Assembly: GCA_003152975.1 (NCBI GenBank)
Contig: PMBP01000174.1
Coordinates: 1 to 7,534 of the forward strand
Direction of reading: 5' to 3'
Length of the DNA: 7,534 bases
Origin: Phycisphaerales bacterium
GTDB taxonomy: Bacteria; Planctomycetota; Phycisphaerae; Sedimentisphaerales; Anaerohalosphaeraceae
Within the stretch, counting starts at the first letter, position 1. Every line of letters begins with the position of its first letter. The notes beneath the pieces are model-generated. The model was not told the DNA's origin, searched no databases, and saw nothing but the letters and a program-made list of their open reading frames with translations. Of the stretch, positions 1 to 6,373 are shown in pieces. The position numbers were made by a program, and so were the translations under genes.

Positions 1-1709
1 CGGCCGCGAAGCTGATGGAGCTGGGCGAGGCCAAAGCGGTCGGCGTTTTCGACGACCATGATCGTGGCATTGGGGACATCGACGCCGACTTCGATCAGCA
101 CTGTCGAGACCAGGACATCGACTTTTCCAGCGCGGAAGCGGTCCATAGCTTGCTGCTTGTCGGCAGACTTCATCTGACCGTGGAGCAGTTCGACGCGGTA
201 GTCGCGGAAGGCGTTGCGGCGGAGGGATTCGTATTCCTGGATGGCGGCCTTGACGAGGGCGCCGTCATCGGCGGCGTCGATGCGGGGATAGACGAAGTAG
301 GCCTGGCGGCCGGCTTTGAGGCGCTGGCGGATGAAGTCCCAGGCGGCGCCGCGGTTATGGGGCTGGACCCAGCGGGTGATGACCTTGCCGCGGCCGGGCG
401 GGGCGTTGCGAATGACGGAGACATCGAGGTCGCCGAAGGCCGTCATCGCCAGCGTGCGGGGGATGGGCGTGGCGGTCATGACCAGACAATGCGGGGAAAA
501 GAGCTTTCGCAACTGGCCGCGCTGGCGGACGCCGAACTTGTGCTGCTCGTCGATGATGACCAGGCCCAGCTCGGGGAAAGCGATGTCCTCCTGCAGCAAA
601 GCGACGGTGCCGACGACGATATCGACGGCGCCTTCGACGATGCGGCCGAGCAGCTCGTCTCGTTTCTTGCCGGTGATGCCGCCGGTGATCAACAAGCGGC
701 GGACACGGCTGCCGTGGAGGTAGCGTTCGATGCTCTGATAGTGCTGACTGGCCAGGATTTCGGTGGGGGCCATGATGGCAACCTGCGTCTTGTTGGCGAC
801 GGCCAGCAGGGCGGCGTAGAGGGCGACGACGGTTTTGCCCGAGCCGACATCGCCCTGCAGGAGGCGGTTCATCGGGCGGGGCCGGGCCATGTCGGCGATG
901 ATTTCTTCGATGACGGCGTCCTGATCGCCGGTGAGGAGGAACGGAAAGCGGCGGCGGATGCGGTGGTCCATTTCGTCGGTGCGGACCATCGGCCGGGCGG
1001 TAAGGTCGTATTGGACATGGCGTCGCTTGACGGCCAGGCCAAGCTGCATAAGGAACAGCTCGTCGAATTTCAGGCGACGGCGGGCCTGGTTGAGCCGAGA
1101 TTCGTCGAGCGGGTCGTGGATCTGGCGGTAGGCCTCGGAGCGACCCATTAACTCGTTTTTGCGGAGGAACTCGGGCGTGAACCACTCGGCGATCCAATCG
1201 GCGGATTGGGCCACCAGCGGCCGGATGACGCGGCGGATCTGGCGGCTGGAGATTTTCGCCGAGGCCGGATAGACGGCGCCGCCAAAATCTTCGGGATGAA
1301 ACTCGTCGGCGTCGCGAATGACCGTAAACCGCGGATTGGTGAACTGTTTGGCGTGCTTGTAGAGCGAGACTTTGCCGGAGACGACCAGTCGCAGGCCGGG
1401 CTCGAGCTGTTTGCAGAGGAAGGCGCCGTTGAACCAGATCACGCGGCAAACGCCCGTGTCATCGGCGAGGGTGACTTCGAAGAGTTGCCTGCGACGGGGA
1501 AGAAATTCGGTCGAGACGATCACGCCCATCGCGGTGACGGATTCGTCGGCCCGAAGTTCGCCGATCTTGATGGGGGCGGGCAAAAACTGCCAATCGCGAG
1601 GGAAATACTCCAAAAGATCCCGCAGGGTGTTCACGCCCAGCTCGGCCATCGCCTCGGCCCGGTTGGGCCCGACGCCCTTGATATACTGGACGGCCATCGA
1701 CAGATCCAT
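1..1709 (-). CDS. recG: ATP-dependent DNA helicase RecG (3' end outside window)
   Basis: RecG is a superfamily 2 helicase that remodels stalled replication forks and branch-migrates Holliday junctions. The frame is open from the ATG at 1709 to the left edge, giving 569 complete residues; family members are usually near 690, so roughly 120 C-terminal residues are missing. Visible in order: an N-terminal segment with K-G-V-G-P-N (about 11-16), typical of the wedge/OB region; the LTGDQ region (about 260-264); Walker A GDVGSGKT (286-293, K292, bases 831-854); motif Ia APTEILASQHY; the DEQH box (387-390, bases 540-551); TATPIPRTLAMT; motif V STVLIEVGVDVPNA; and the start of motif VI, HQLRG (565-569). 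The leftover CG at the edge fits the Arg of RVGR. The start is set by GGGAG six bases upstream. It lies 3 bases after pcm, so it is probably the second gene of that operon. Identification is secure. Confidence 0.97.
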   Translation of the reverse strand, partial: MDLSMAVQYIKGVGPNRAEAMAELGVNTLRDLLEYFPRDWQFLPAPIKIGELRADESVTAMGVIVSTEFLPRRRQLFEVTLADDTGVCRVIWFNGAFLCKQLEPGLRLVVSGKVSLYKHAKQFTNPRFTVIRDADEFHPEDFGGAVYPASAKISSRQIRRVIRPLVAQSADWIAEWFTPEFLRKNELMGRSEAYRQIHDPLDESRLNQARRRLKFDELFLMQLGLAVKRRHVQYDLTARPMVRTDEMDHRIRRRFPFLLTGDQDAVIEEIIADMARPRPMNRLLQGDVGSGKTVVALYAALLAVANKTQVAIMAPTEILASQHYQSIERYLHGSRVRRLLITGGITGKKRDELLGRIVEGAVDIVVGTVALLQEDIAFPELGLVIIDEQHKFGVRQRGQLRKLFSPHCLVMTATPIPRTLAMTAFGDLDVSVIRNAPPGRGKVITRWVQPHNRGAAWDFIRQRLKAGRQAYFVYPRIDAADDGALVKAAIQEYESLRRNAFRDYRVELLHGQMKSADKQQAMDRFRAGKVDVLVSTVLIEVGVDVPNATIMVVENADRFGLAQLHQLRG

Positions 1710-1712
1710 CGG

Positions 1713-2375
1713 CTACTCCCGGAACCCGAATTCGCCGATGAGGGGGACAAACCGGCAACCGCAGACGATCCGGCCGACCAGTTCGTCGCCGCGATTGTCG
1801 TACACGGCCAGGTCCTGAACAGCGCCGCTGCCGACGGGGGCGACGAGAACGCCGTCGCTTTTGAGCTGACGGGCCAGAGGCAGCGGAATCGACGGCACGG
1901 CGGCGGTGAGGATGATGCGGTCGAATTGCCGCTGGCCCGACCAGCCGCGGGAGCCGTCGCCGATGGCGAACTCCACATTGGCGGCGCCAAACTTTTCCAG
2001 GGCCGTCTGGGCCTGTTCGGACAGCTCGTGGTGGCGTTCGATGGTGAAGACGCGGGCGGACAACTCGGCCAGGATAGCCGTCTGGTAGCCGCTGCCGGTG
2101 CCGACTTCGAGGATCTCGCAATCGCGGGCAGGACGCAGGCATTGGGTCATCAGGGCGACGATGTACGGCTGGCTGATGGTCTGGCCGACGCCAATGGGCA
2201 GTGGATGGTCGGCGTAGGCCTGCGACCGGTAGGCCTGGGAAACGAAGTCCTCGCGCGGCACGCGGCCCATCGCCCGCAGCACGGCCGGGTCGCGGATGTC
2301 GCGGCCGAGCAGGTGGTGCTCGACCATCTGCGCCCGCTGGAGGGCAAACTGATCCTTTTCATCAAAGCTGACCAT
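1713..2375 (-). CDS. pcm: Protein-L-isoaspartate O-methyltransferase
   Basis: Pcm is a cytoplasmic repair enzyme. It uses S-adenosylmethionine to methylate L-isoaspartyl residues formed by ageing of Asn and Asp, so that they can revert to normal peptide bonds. The protein is 220 residues, the family's usual size. Recognisable segments are the R-V-P-R-E-D-F stretch (38-44), PIGVGQTISQP (60-70), the SAM-binding motif I ILEVGTGSGYQ (88-98), and the later GDGSRGW and FDRIILTAAVPSIP blocks. The frame stays open upstream to 2732, but homology-like sequence begins only at MVSFDEKD, so I take the ATG at 2375. The longer form would overlap the divergent lipoprotein gene by over 230 bases. No clear ribosome binding site precedes 2375 (see the promoter entry). 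It is first gene of a pcm-recG pair and divergent from the lipoprotein gene. Confidence 0.93.
   Translation of the reverse strand: MVSFDEKDQFALQRAQMVEHHLLGRDIRDPAVLRAMGRVPREDFVSQAYRSQAYADHPLPIGVGQTISQPYIVALMTQCLRPARDCEILEVGTGSGYQTAILAELSARVFTIERHHELSEQAQTALEKFGAANVEFAIGDGSRGWSGQRQFDRIILTAAVPSIPLPLARQLKSDGVLVAPVGSGAVQDLAVYDNRGDELVGRIVCGCRFVPLIGEFGFRE
1716..1720 (-). promoter_or_regulatory. recG ribosome binding site inside the end of pcm
   Basis: GGGAG on the minus strand lies six bases before the recG ATG (1709). It sits in the last codons of pcm, whose TAG occupies 1713-1715. This layout points to translational coupling of recG to pcm and fixes the recG start. Confidence 0.7.
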
Positions 2376-2383
2376 GGATATAC

Positions 2384-2411
2384 TATGTACCAACAGATAG
2401 CGGAATGTAAA
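2384..2411 (-). promoter_or_regulatory. Candidate promoter of pcm-recG
   Basis: On the minus strand, TTTACA (2406-2411) and TACATA (2384-2389) are separated by 16 bases and resemble -35 and -10 boxes. A start 7-8 bases downstream would fall on the A of the pcm ATG at 2375. That would explain the lack of a ribosome binding site if the message is leaderless. An alternative -10, TAGTAT (2380-2385), gives a poorer 20-base spacer. This is judged by eye only. Confidence 0.35.
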
Positions 2412-2441
2412 TCTTTTTCTCGGCAATAGACCTGATTGCCC

Positions 2442-2456
2442 CAACCCGTCGGGTTG
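2442..2456. repeat. 15-base palindrome in the divergent pcm/lipoprotein intergenic region
   Basis: CAACCC-GTC-GGGTTG is a perfect 6-base-pair inverted repeat around a 3-base centre. It lies 66 bases upstream of pcm and 41 bases upstream of the lipoprotein ATG, and its right end overlaps a weak TTGAGG -35-like box for the rightward gene. It could be an operator or a small hairpin. No T-run follows in either direction, so a terminator is unlikely. Confidence 0.4.
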
Positions 2457-2497
2457 AGGACCAAAACAGAATACCTTATTGGGGAAAGGAATTAACG

Positions 2498-3493
2498 ATG
2501 AATTCGAAGTGGATGATTGCGGCGTTGGCCGTATGCCTTTCGGCCGGTTGCGTTCCCTCGCTGCATCCGTGGTACGCCGACAAGGATGTGACCTTCGAGG
2601 AAAAACTGCTGGGCGTCTGGGACCAGGAAAAGGACAACAACCTCTGGACCTTCGAAAAAGGCGATGGCGAGAAAAAGTTCTATCGCCTAACCATTGTATC
2701 CAAGGACAAAATTCCATCCGTCCTCGGAGCAACGCTTTTTAAAGTCAACGGAAAGATGTATCTTGATACCTTTCCCGGCTCTGAATCCCTCCAGAACACC
2801 AACGAATTCTTTCAAACCAATATCGTCGGCGTGCATCAGCTTCTTCGGATTGACTCGATCCAGCCGACAATCCAGTTCCGCATGTTGAATCCCGATTCGA
2901 TCGGCAAAATGCTCAAGGCCAAACCGGATCTACTGGCCCACGAATCCCCCGGAGAGGGCGACGGTGTCCTGCTGACGGCCCCCACAGAAAAGCTCCAGAA
3001 ATTTATCGCCGAGCATACCGATGACGAGAATTTCTTTACGGAGGCCAACACACTGACCCGGCGCAGCCCGCTGTTTGCCGAGAAGGATTTCACCTTCGAG
3101 CCGAAATTGGTCGGCCGATGGATCGACGGTGACGGCACGGTCTGTATCAGCGATGCGGTGAACAATCAATCCTACCGAGTCACGGCGATTCGATCCACAC
3201 CCGAAAAGACGGAAGTCAGTCGCTATGGCGGCGCGGTGGTGACGATTAACAATCGCAGATTTGTGGCGGTGTATGAGGGCGGGCGGACTGTCGCGGTCTC
3301 CGGCGGCTCGGATGCCGATCGAACGCCCGAACTGCTGCTGTGGATCGAGCAGGTGGAGCCGACGCCGCAGTACCGGGTCATCAACTACGCGGAAGCGGCC
3401 GAGATCCTCAAAATGAATGACGAGCAGTTCAAGTCCGCCATAGAGAAGCTCCCGAAGGTTCGTTGGACGAAGTTGGTGGAAGAGAAGAAGTGA
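2498..3493 (+). CDS. Putative lipoprotein with two tandem copies of one module
   Basis: No named function is recognised. The 331-residue product starts with a short signal: K4, a hydrophobic run (about 6-14), then LSAGC with C18 as the probable lipidated residue. The usual Leu sits at -4 rather than -3, so the lipobox is slightly off consensus. The mature part contains the same module twice. Residues 21-42 (SLHPWYADKDVTFEEKLLGVWD) match 180-200 (SPLFAEKDFTFEPKLVGRWI). Residues 115-146, including LLRIDSIQPTIQFRML, match 280-311, including LLWIEQVEPTPQYRVI. Each module is probably a small beta-rich domain in the periplasm or at a membrane surface (inference). The start is well supported by AAAGGA (2485-2490), seven bases upstream. 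The sampled early stretch 2701-2760 is 26/60 G+C, against 41/60 for 781-840 in recG, so the first half is visibly AT-richer than its neighbours. The gene stands alone between a divergent pcm and the heptamer element. Confidence 0.85.
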   Translation: MNSKWMIAALAVCLSAGCVPSLHPWYADKDVTFEEKLLGVWDQEKDNNLWTFEKGDGEKKFYRLTIVSKDKIPSVLGATLFKVNGKMYLDTFPGSESLQNTNEFFQTNIVGVHQLLRIDSIQPTIQFRMLNPDSIGKMLKAKPDLLAHESPGEGDGVLLTAPTEKLQKFIAEHTDDENFFTEANTLTRRSPLFAEKDFTFEPKLVGRWIDGDGTVCISDAVNNQSYRVTAIRSTPEKTEVSRYGGAVVTINNRRFVAVYEGGRTVAVSGGSDADRTPELLLWIEQVEPTPQYRVINYAEAAEILKMNDEQFKSAIEKLPKVRWTKLVEEKK

Positions 3494-3530
3494 AATTGAC
3501 TATTGAATATTGACGATTGACTATTCATTC
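3494..3530 (+). repeat. Degenerate TTGACTA heptamer array, left arm
   Basis: Starting directly after the lipoprotein stop codon, 7-base units run in register from 3496: TTGACTA, TTGAATA, TTGACGA, TTGACTA and a decayed TTCATTC. The array is in inverted orientation to the one at 3612-3644. The 81-base spacer 3531-3611 holds no gene and only weak inverted matches. Heptameric short tandem repeats between genes are known in cyanobacteria (STRR elements) and similar families occur elsewhere; what this one does is unknown. Confidence 0.8.
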
Positions 3531-3611
3531 GCGGCAGAGCCGAGACTCTTGGAAGATTTTCCCGTACCCAGAGCCAGACCACGATTGTTTTCACCGGATA
3601 ACATTCGACCC

Positions 3612-3644
3612 CAATAGTCAATAGACAATAGTCGATATTCAATT
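3612..3644 (-). repeat. Degenerate TTGACTA heptamer array, right arm (inverted)
   Basis: Read on the plus strand, the units from 3615 are TAGTCAA, TAGACAA, TAGTCGA and TATTCAA, the complement of the TTGACTA family. Reverse-complemented, these 33 bases match 3494-3526 at 27 of 33 positions by my count, without gaps. The arm ends 25 bases before the bioA ATG. A TTG at 3643, in frame with bioA, lies inside this repeat and is not taken as a start. Confidence 0.8.
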
Positions 3645-3669
3645 GCTCCTCTTTGCATCGAAAGCACCA

Positions 3670-5034
3670 ATGAACGATAAAACCCGACAACTCATCGACG
3701 CCGACCGAAAGCATCTGTGGCATCCGTTCACGCAGATGGCGGCGTGGGCGGCGGGCGATCCGTTAGTGATCGAGGCCGGTGAGGGCTTTGAGCTGATCGA
3801 CACCGAAGGCCGGCGATACATCGACGGCGTCAGTTCGCTGTGGTGCAATGTGCACGGCCACCGCGCCCTTGCCATCGACCGGGCGATCCGCGAGCAACTC
3901 GACCGCATCGCGCACAGCACGCTGCTGGGCCTGGGTCAGACCCGCTCGATCGAACTGGCCGAACGGCTGGTCGGTATCGCACCGCCGGGCCTGACGCGGG
4001 TCTTCTACTCGGACAGCGGCGCGACAGCCGTCGAGATTGCGGTGAAGATGGCCTACCAGTACTGGTACAACCGCGGCGCCAATCGCCGGACGAAGTTTGT
4101 CGCACTCCGCGACTCGTACCACGGCGACACCGTCGGCTCGGTTAGCATCGGCGGCATCGAGCTGTTTCACGGGATCTTTCATTCGCTGCTGTTTGAGACA
4201 TTCTTTATTCCATGTCCTCACCCTTACCGCTTCGACGGTACGGCGGAACAGTGCCTGCGGCACAGCGTCGATGCGCTTGAGAAACTGCTGCAAAATCGCG
4301 GCGATGGTATTGCCGCCGTGATCGTCGAACCGCGGGTGCAAGGCGCCGCGGGGATGATCGTTCACCCGGCCGGGTTTCTCAAGGCCGTTCGAGATCTGAC
4401 CAAGAAATACGACACCTTGCTGATTGTCGATGAAGTCGCGACGGGGTTCGGCCGGACCGGGACGATGTTCGCCTGCGAGCACGAGTCCGTCAACCCGGAC
4501 CTCTTGTGCCTGGCCAAGGGGATTACCGGCGGTTACCTGCCGCTGGCTGCGACGCTGGCGACGGAACAAATCTTCGAGGCGTTTCTCGGCGCCGTCGCCG
4601 AATGCAAGACCTTCTACCACGGCCATACCTACACGGGCAACGCCCTGGCCTGCGCGGCGGCCATCGCGTCGCTGGACCTGTTTGAGCAAAACAAGCTTCT
4701 CGCGTCGCTGCCGGAAAAGATTGGCCTGATCGCCGACACGCTGCGGCCGCTGGGGCAACTCGAACACATCGGAGACATCCGTCAGTGCGGGATGATGGTC
4801 GGCATCGAGATCGTCCGGGACAAGCGCACGAAGGAATCGTTCCCCTTTGACCAGACCCTCGGTGCCAAACTCTGCATGGCCATGCGACCCAAAGGCGCGA
4901 TCCTTCGGCCGCTGGGGGATGTTATCGTCCTGATGCCGGCACCGGGGATGGACCGTGCGACATTACAGCGACTGCTCGACATCGTCGTCGATACCCTCCG
5001 CAACGATCTGCCGCAAATGATTCGGGAGTTATGA
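3670..5034 (+). CDS. bioA: Adenosylmethionine/lysine-8-amino-7-oxononanoate aminotransferase
   Basis: BioA is a PLP-dependent class III aminotransferase that converts 7-keto-8-aminopelargonate (KAPA) to 7,8-diaminopelargonate (DAPA) in biotin synthesis. The product is 454 residues from the ATG at 3670, close to the family norm. Landmarks: HLWHPFTQM (15-23), SSLWCNVHGH (55-64), YSDSGATAVEIA with D115-S-G, SYHGDTVG (149-156), VDEVATGFGRTG with the cofactor-binding D254, and the Schiff-base lysine K283 in LAKGITGGYLPL. The wording (HSTLLG, FYSDSGA, SIGGIELFHGIF, KGITGGYLPL, HGHTYTGN) is closer to what I recall of Bacillus subtilis BioA, which uses lysine as amino donor, than to the SAM-using E. 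coli enzyme; donor identity is inference. An in-frame TTG at 3643 is rejected because it lies in repeat DNA. The ribosome binding site is weak (GAAAG region). bioD follows after 4 bases. Confidence 0.95.
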   Translation: MNDKTRQLIDADRKHLWHPFTQMAAWAAGDPLVIEAGEGFELIDTEGRRYIDGVSSLWCNVHGHRALAIDRAIREQLDRIAHSTLLGLGQTRSIELAERLVGIAPPGLTRVFYSDSGATAVEIAVKMAYQYWYNRGANRRTKFVALRDSYHGDTVGSVSIGGIELFHGIFHSLLFETFFIPCPHPYRFDGTAEQCLRHSVDALEKLLQNRGDGIAAVIVEPRVQGAAGMIVHPAGFLKAVRDLTKKYDTLLIVDEVATGFGRTGTMFACEHESVNPDLLCLAKGITGGYLPLAATLATEQIFEAFLGAVAECKTFYHGHTYTGNALACAAAIASLDLFEQNKLLASLPEKIGLIADTLRPLGQLEHIGDIRQCGMMVGIEIVRDKRTKESFPFDQTLGAKLCMAMRPKGAILRPLGDVIVLMPAPGMDRATLQRLLDIVVDTLRNDLPQMIREL

Positions 5035-5038
5035 CACA

Positions 5039-5773
5039 ATGTTGCCGTTGAATCTGCCGCACAAGAAGGGATTGTTCATCACAGCCACCGATACCGGTGT
5101 CGGCAAGACGATGATCGCCGGGGCGATCGCGCGTCTCTTGACCGACGAGGGTCTGCGGGTCGGGGCTTACAAGCCCATTGCCACCGGCTGCGGCCGCGGG
5201 GCCTATGGCCTGGTCAGCGCCGACGCCGAATTCCTGGCCATGTGCACCAACAATGTCGAGCCGGTGACGGTGATCAACCCCATCACCTACGAAACGCCTG
5301 CGGCGCCGATCGTCTGCGAGACCAAAGAGGATCGGGTCGTAGATTTCGAGGCCATCGCGTCGATCTATCAATCGCTGTGCCAGCGGACGGACATGGTTTT
5401 GGTCGAGGGGATCGGCGGCGTTCGCGTACCTCTGAGCGACGGGGTGGACCTGCTGGACCTGATGGGCCAGTTTGCGCTGCCGGTGGTGGTGGTCGCGCGG
5501 CCCAACCTGGGGACGATCAACCACACGCTGCTGACCGTCGATGCCATCCGCGCAGCGGGTCTGTATGTCGCGGGGATCGTCATCAACGGCTTCAACGCCG
5601 CCACGGCCGGGGTCGCCGAGGAAACCGTCGCCGCAATCTTGTACCAGTGGGCCAAGGCCCCGATCCTGGCGGTGGTCCCGTGCGATCCGCTCTCCAGCGT
5701 CGAGCACTGCAACCTCGGACAGGTTGTTCTCGATGCGCTGATTGATTGCGACTGGGCGAATCTGGCAGGATAG
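5039..5773 (+). CDS. bioD: Dethiobiotin synthetase
   Basis: BioD carboxylates and closes 7,8-diaminopelargonate with CO2 and ATP to give dethiobiotin, the step straight after BioA. At 244 residues it is slightly longer than the E. coli enzyme. Visible motifs: P-loop ATDTGVGKT (16-24, K23), the substrate-side YKPIATG (44-50, K45), SADAEFL with D62, NPITYETPAAP (80-90), and VEGIGGVRVPL (122-132, E123), which corresponds to the usual EGAGG. The next block, with LPVVVVARPNLGTINHTLL, also fits the family. GGGAG at 5024-5028, inside the end of bioA, lies 10 bases before the ATG, so translation is likely coupled to bioA. The downstream gene is convergent with 29 bases between stops, and no clear terminator is visible there. 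Confidence 0.95.
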   Translation: MLPLNLPHKKGLFITATDTGVGKTMIAGAIARLLTDEGLRVGAYKPIATGCGRGAYGLVSADAEFLAMCTNNVEPVTVINPITYETPAAPIVCETKEDRVVDFEAIASIYQSLCQRTDMVLVEGIGGVRVPLSDGVDLLDLMGQFALPVVVVARPNLGTINHTLLTVDAIRAAGLYVAGIVINGFNAATAGVAEETVAAILYQWAKAPILAVVPCDPLSSVEHCNLGQVVLDALIDCDWANLAG

Positions 5774-5802
5774 TTCCGGTTATGAAATGGATATGACGCC
5801 GA

Positions 5803-6312
5803 TTACTGCGAAGCTTCCGAATGATTTGAATTGCCGCCGTTGCCGGCTCGGCCGTTGAGGCGGTCGCGGCGGCTGCGGACCCAGCGGGTGATCGGCAAGA
5901 GGCCCAGCAGCGTCAGGAGCATCATGCAAGTCACGACCGTCGCCAGGCCGAAGAGGCCCGCCCCGCAGGCCACGCCGATGCTCGTCACTAACCAGATGCT
6001 CGCTGCGGTTGTGCGGCCGTGAACGCCGTCGCCGGATTGGATGATCGCCCCGGCCCCCAGGAAACCGATGCCCGTGACAATCCCCTGCACCACGCGGGTC
6101 ACGCCGTCGGTCTCGGGGGACAGATGCCGCCCGACGATCGTCAGCAGCGTCGCCCCCATGCAGATCAGGATGTTTGTCCGCAGGCCGGCGGGTTTGCCGT
6201 TCCATTCCCGCTCAAAGCCGATGATCCCGCCCAGCAAAACCGCGAATGCCAGCGGGACAATCTCCTTGCTGGTGATCCCGGGCAAATCCAAAATGGCCGC
6301 CATCATCTGCAT
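5803..6312 (-). CDS. MgtC/SapB-family inner membrane protein
   Basis: The family includes Salmonella MgtC, linked to growth at low magnesium and to control of ATP synthase; most environmental members have no known role. From the ATG at 6312 the product is 169 residues. It shows the family core: GGIIGFEREWNGKPAGLRTNIL (28-49), QGIVTGIGFLGAGAII (76-91) and HGRTTAASIWLVTSIGVACG (98-117). Hydrophobic segments fall at about 18-33, 47-61, 75-92, 104-118 and 120-140. A basic tail with RSRRDR follows. It lacks the extra C-terminal cytoplasmic domain of the 231-residue Salmonella MgtC, so it is the short form. ATGs at 6306 and 6303 are alternatives. A GTG at 6333 extends the frame but lies in a repeat half-copy and is rejected. 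The ribosome binding site is weak. A repeat-rich leader lies upstream. Confidence 0.88.
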   Translation of the reverse strand: MQMMAAILDLPGITSKEIVPLAFAVLLGGIIGFEREWNGKPAGLRTNILICMGATLLTIVGRHLSPETDGVTRVVQGIVTGIGFLGAGAIIQSGDGVHGRTTAASIWLVTSIGVACGAGLFGLATVVTCMMLLTLLGLLPITRWVRSRRDRLNGRAGNGGNSNHSEASQ

Positions 6313-6318
6313 ATTCGT

Positions 6319-6329
6319 GTCATTCCCGC
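6319..6329. repeat. Half-copy of the ATTCCCGC hairpin repeat
   Basis: GTCATTCCCGC here is identical to the first 11 bases of the intact element at 6374-6400 and lies 55 bases away from it in the same orientation. The complementary half (GCGGGAAT) is missing; the sequence instead runs on through ACACACATGG into the hairpin at 6342. It abuts the start region of the mgtC-like gene. Confidence 0.65.
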
Positions 6330-6341
6330 ACACACATGGAA

Positions 6342-6364
6342 GCCCCCGGCTTTATGCCGGGGGT
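6342..6364. repeat. GC-rich hairpin upstream of the mgtC-like gene
   Basis: CCCCCGGC (6343-6350) and GCCGGGGG (6356-6363) form a perfect 8-base-pair stem with a TTTAT loop, extendable by a G-T and an A-T pair. No T-run follows on either strand, so it looks more like a dispersed hairpin repeat than an intrinsic terminator. On the minus strand it would lie in the leader of the mgtC-like message. Confidence 0.7.
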
Positions 6365-6373
6365 TATTCCCTT

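Noticed and set aside
15..1151. A 378-codon plus-strand open frame over recG
   Set aside because: Its codons are exact reverse complements of recG codons (mirror frame). It stays open because recG rarely uses TTA, CTA or TCA. The translation is acidic, repetitive and like no protein I know.
1206..2429. A 407-codon plus-strand open frame over recG and pcm
   Set aside because: Same mirror-frame effect. It runs across both genes only because the 3-base gap keeps recG and pcm in the same frame.
1713..2732. Longer, 339-codon version of pcm
   Set aside because: The extra N-terminus is not Pcm-like and would be antisense to the start of the well-supported lipoprotein gene.
3494..3644. CRISPR array
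   Set aside because: The repeats are only 7 bases, tandem without spacers and inverted between the arms.
3643..3669. TTG start extending bioA by nine codons
   Set aside because: It lies in the heptamer repeat, has no ribosome binding site, and BioA similarity begins after the ATG at 3670.
3494..3669. Biotin repressor (BirA) operator upstream of bioA
   Set aside because: I looked for the TTGTAAACC / GGTTTACAA type inverted repeat and did not find one.
3763..4767. A 334-codon minus-strand open frame inside bioA
   Set aside because: It is the mirror frame of bioA, which has full family motifs including K283.
5774..5802. Terminator between bioD and the convergent mgtC-like gene
   Set aside because: The 29 bases contain no stem followed by a T-run on either strand.
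6313..6333. GTG start extending the MgtC-like protein by seven codons
   Set aside because: The added codons come from the half-copy of the hairpin repeat and are not part of the family.
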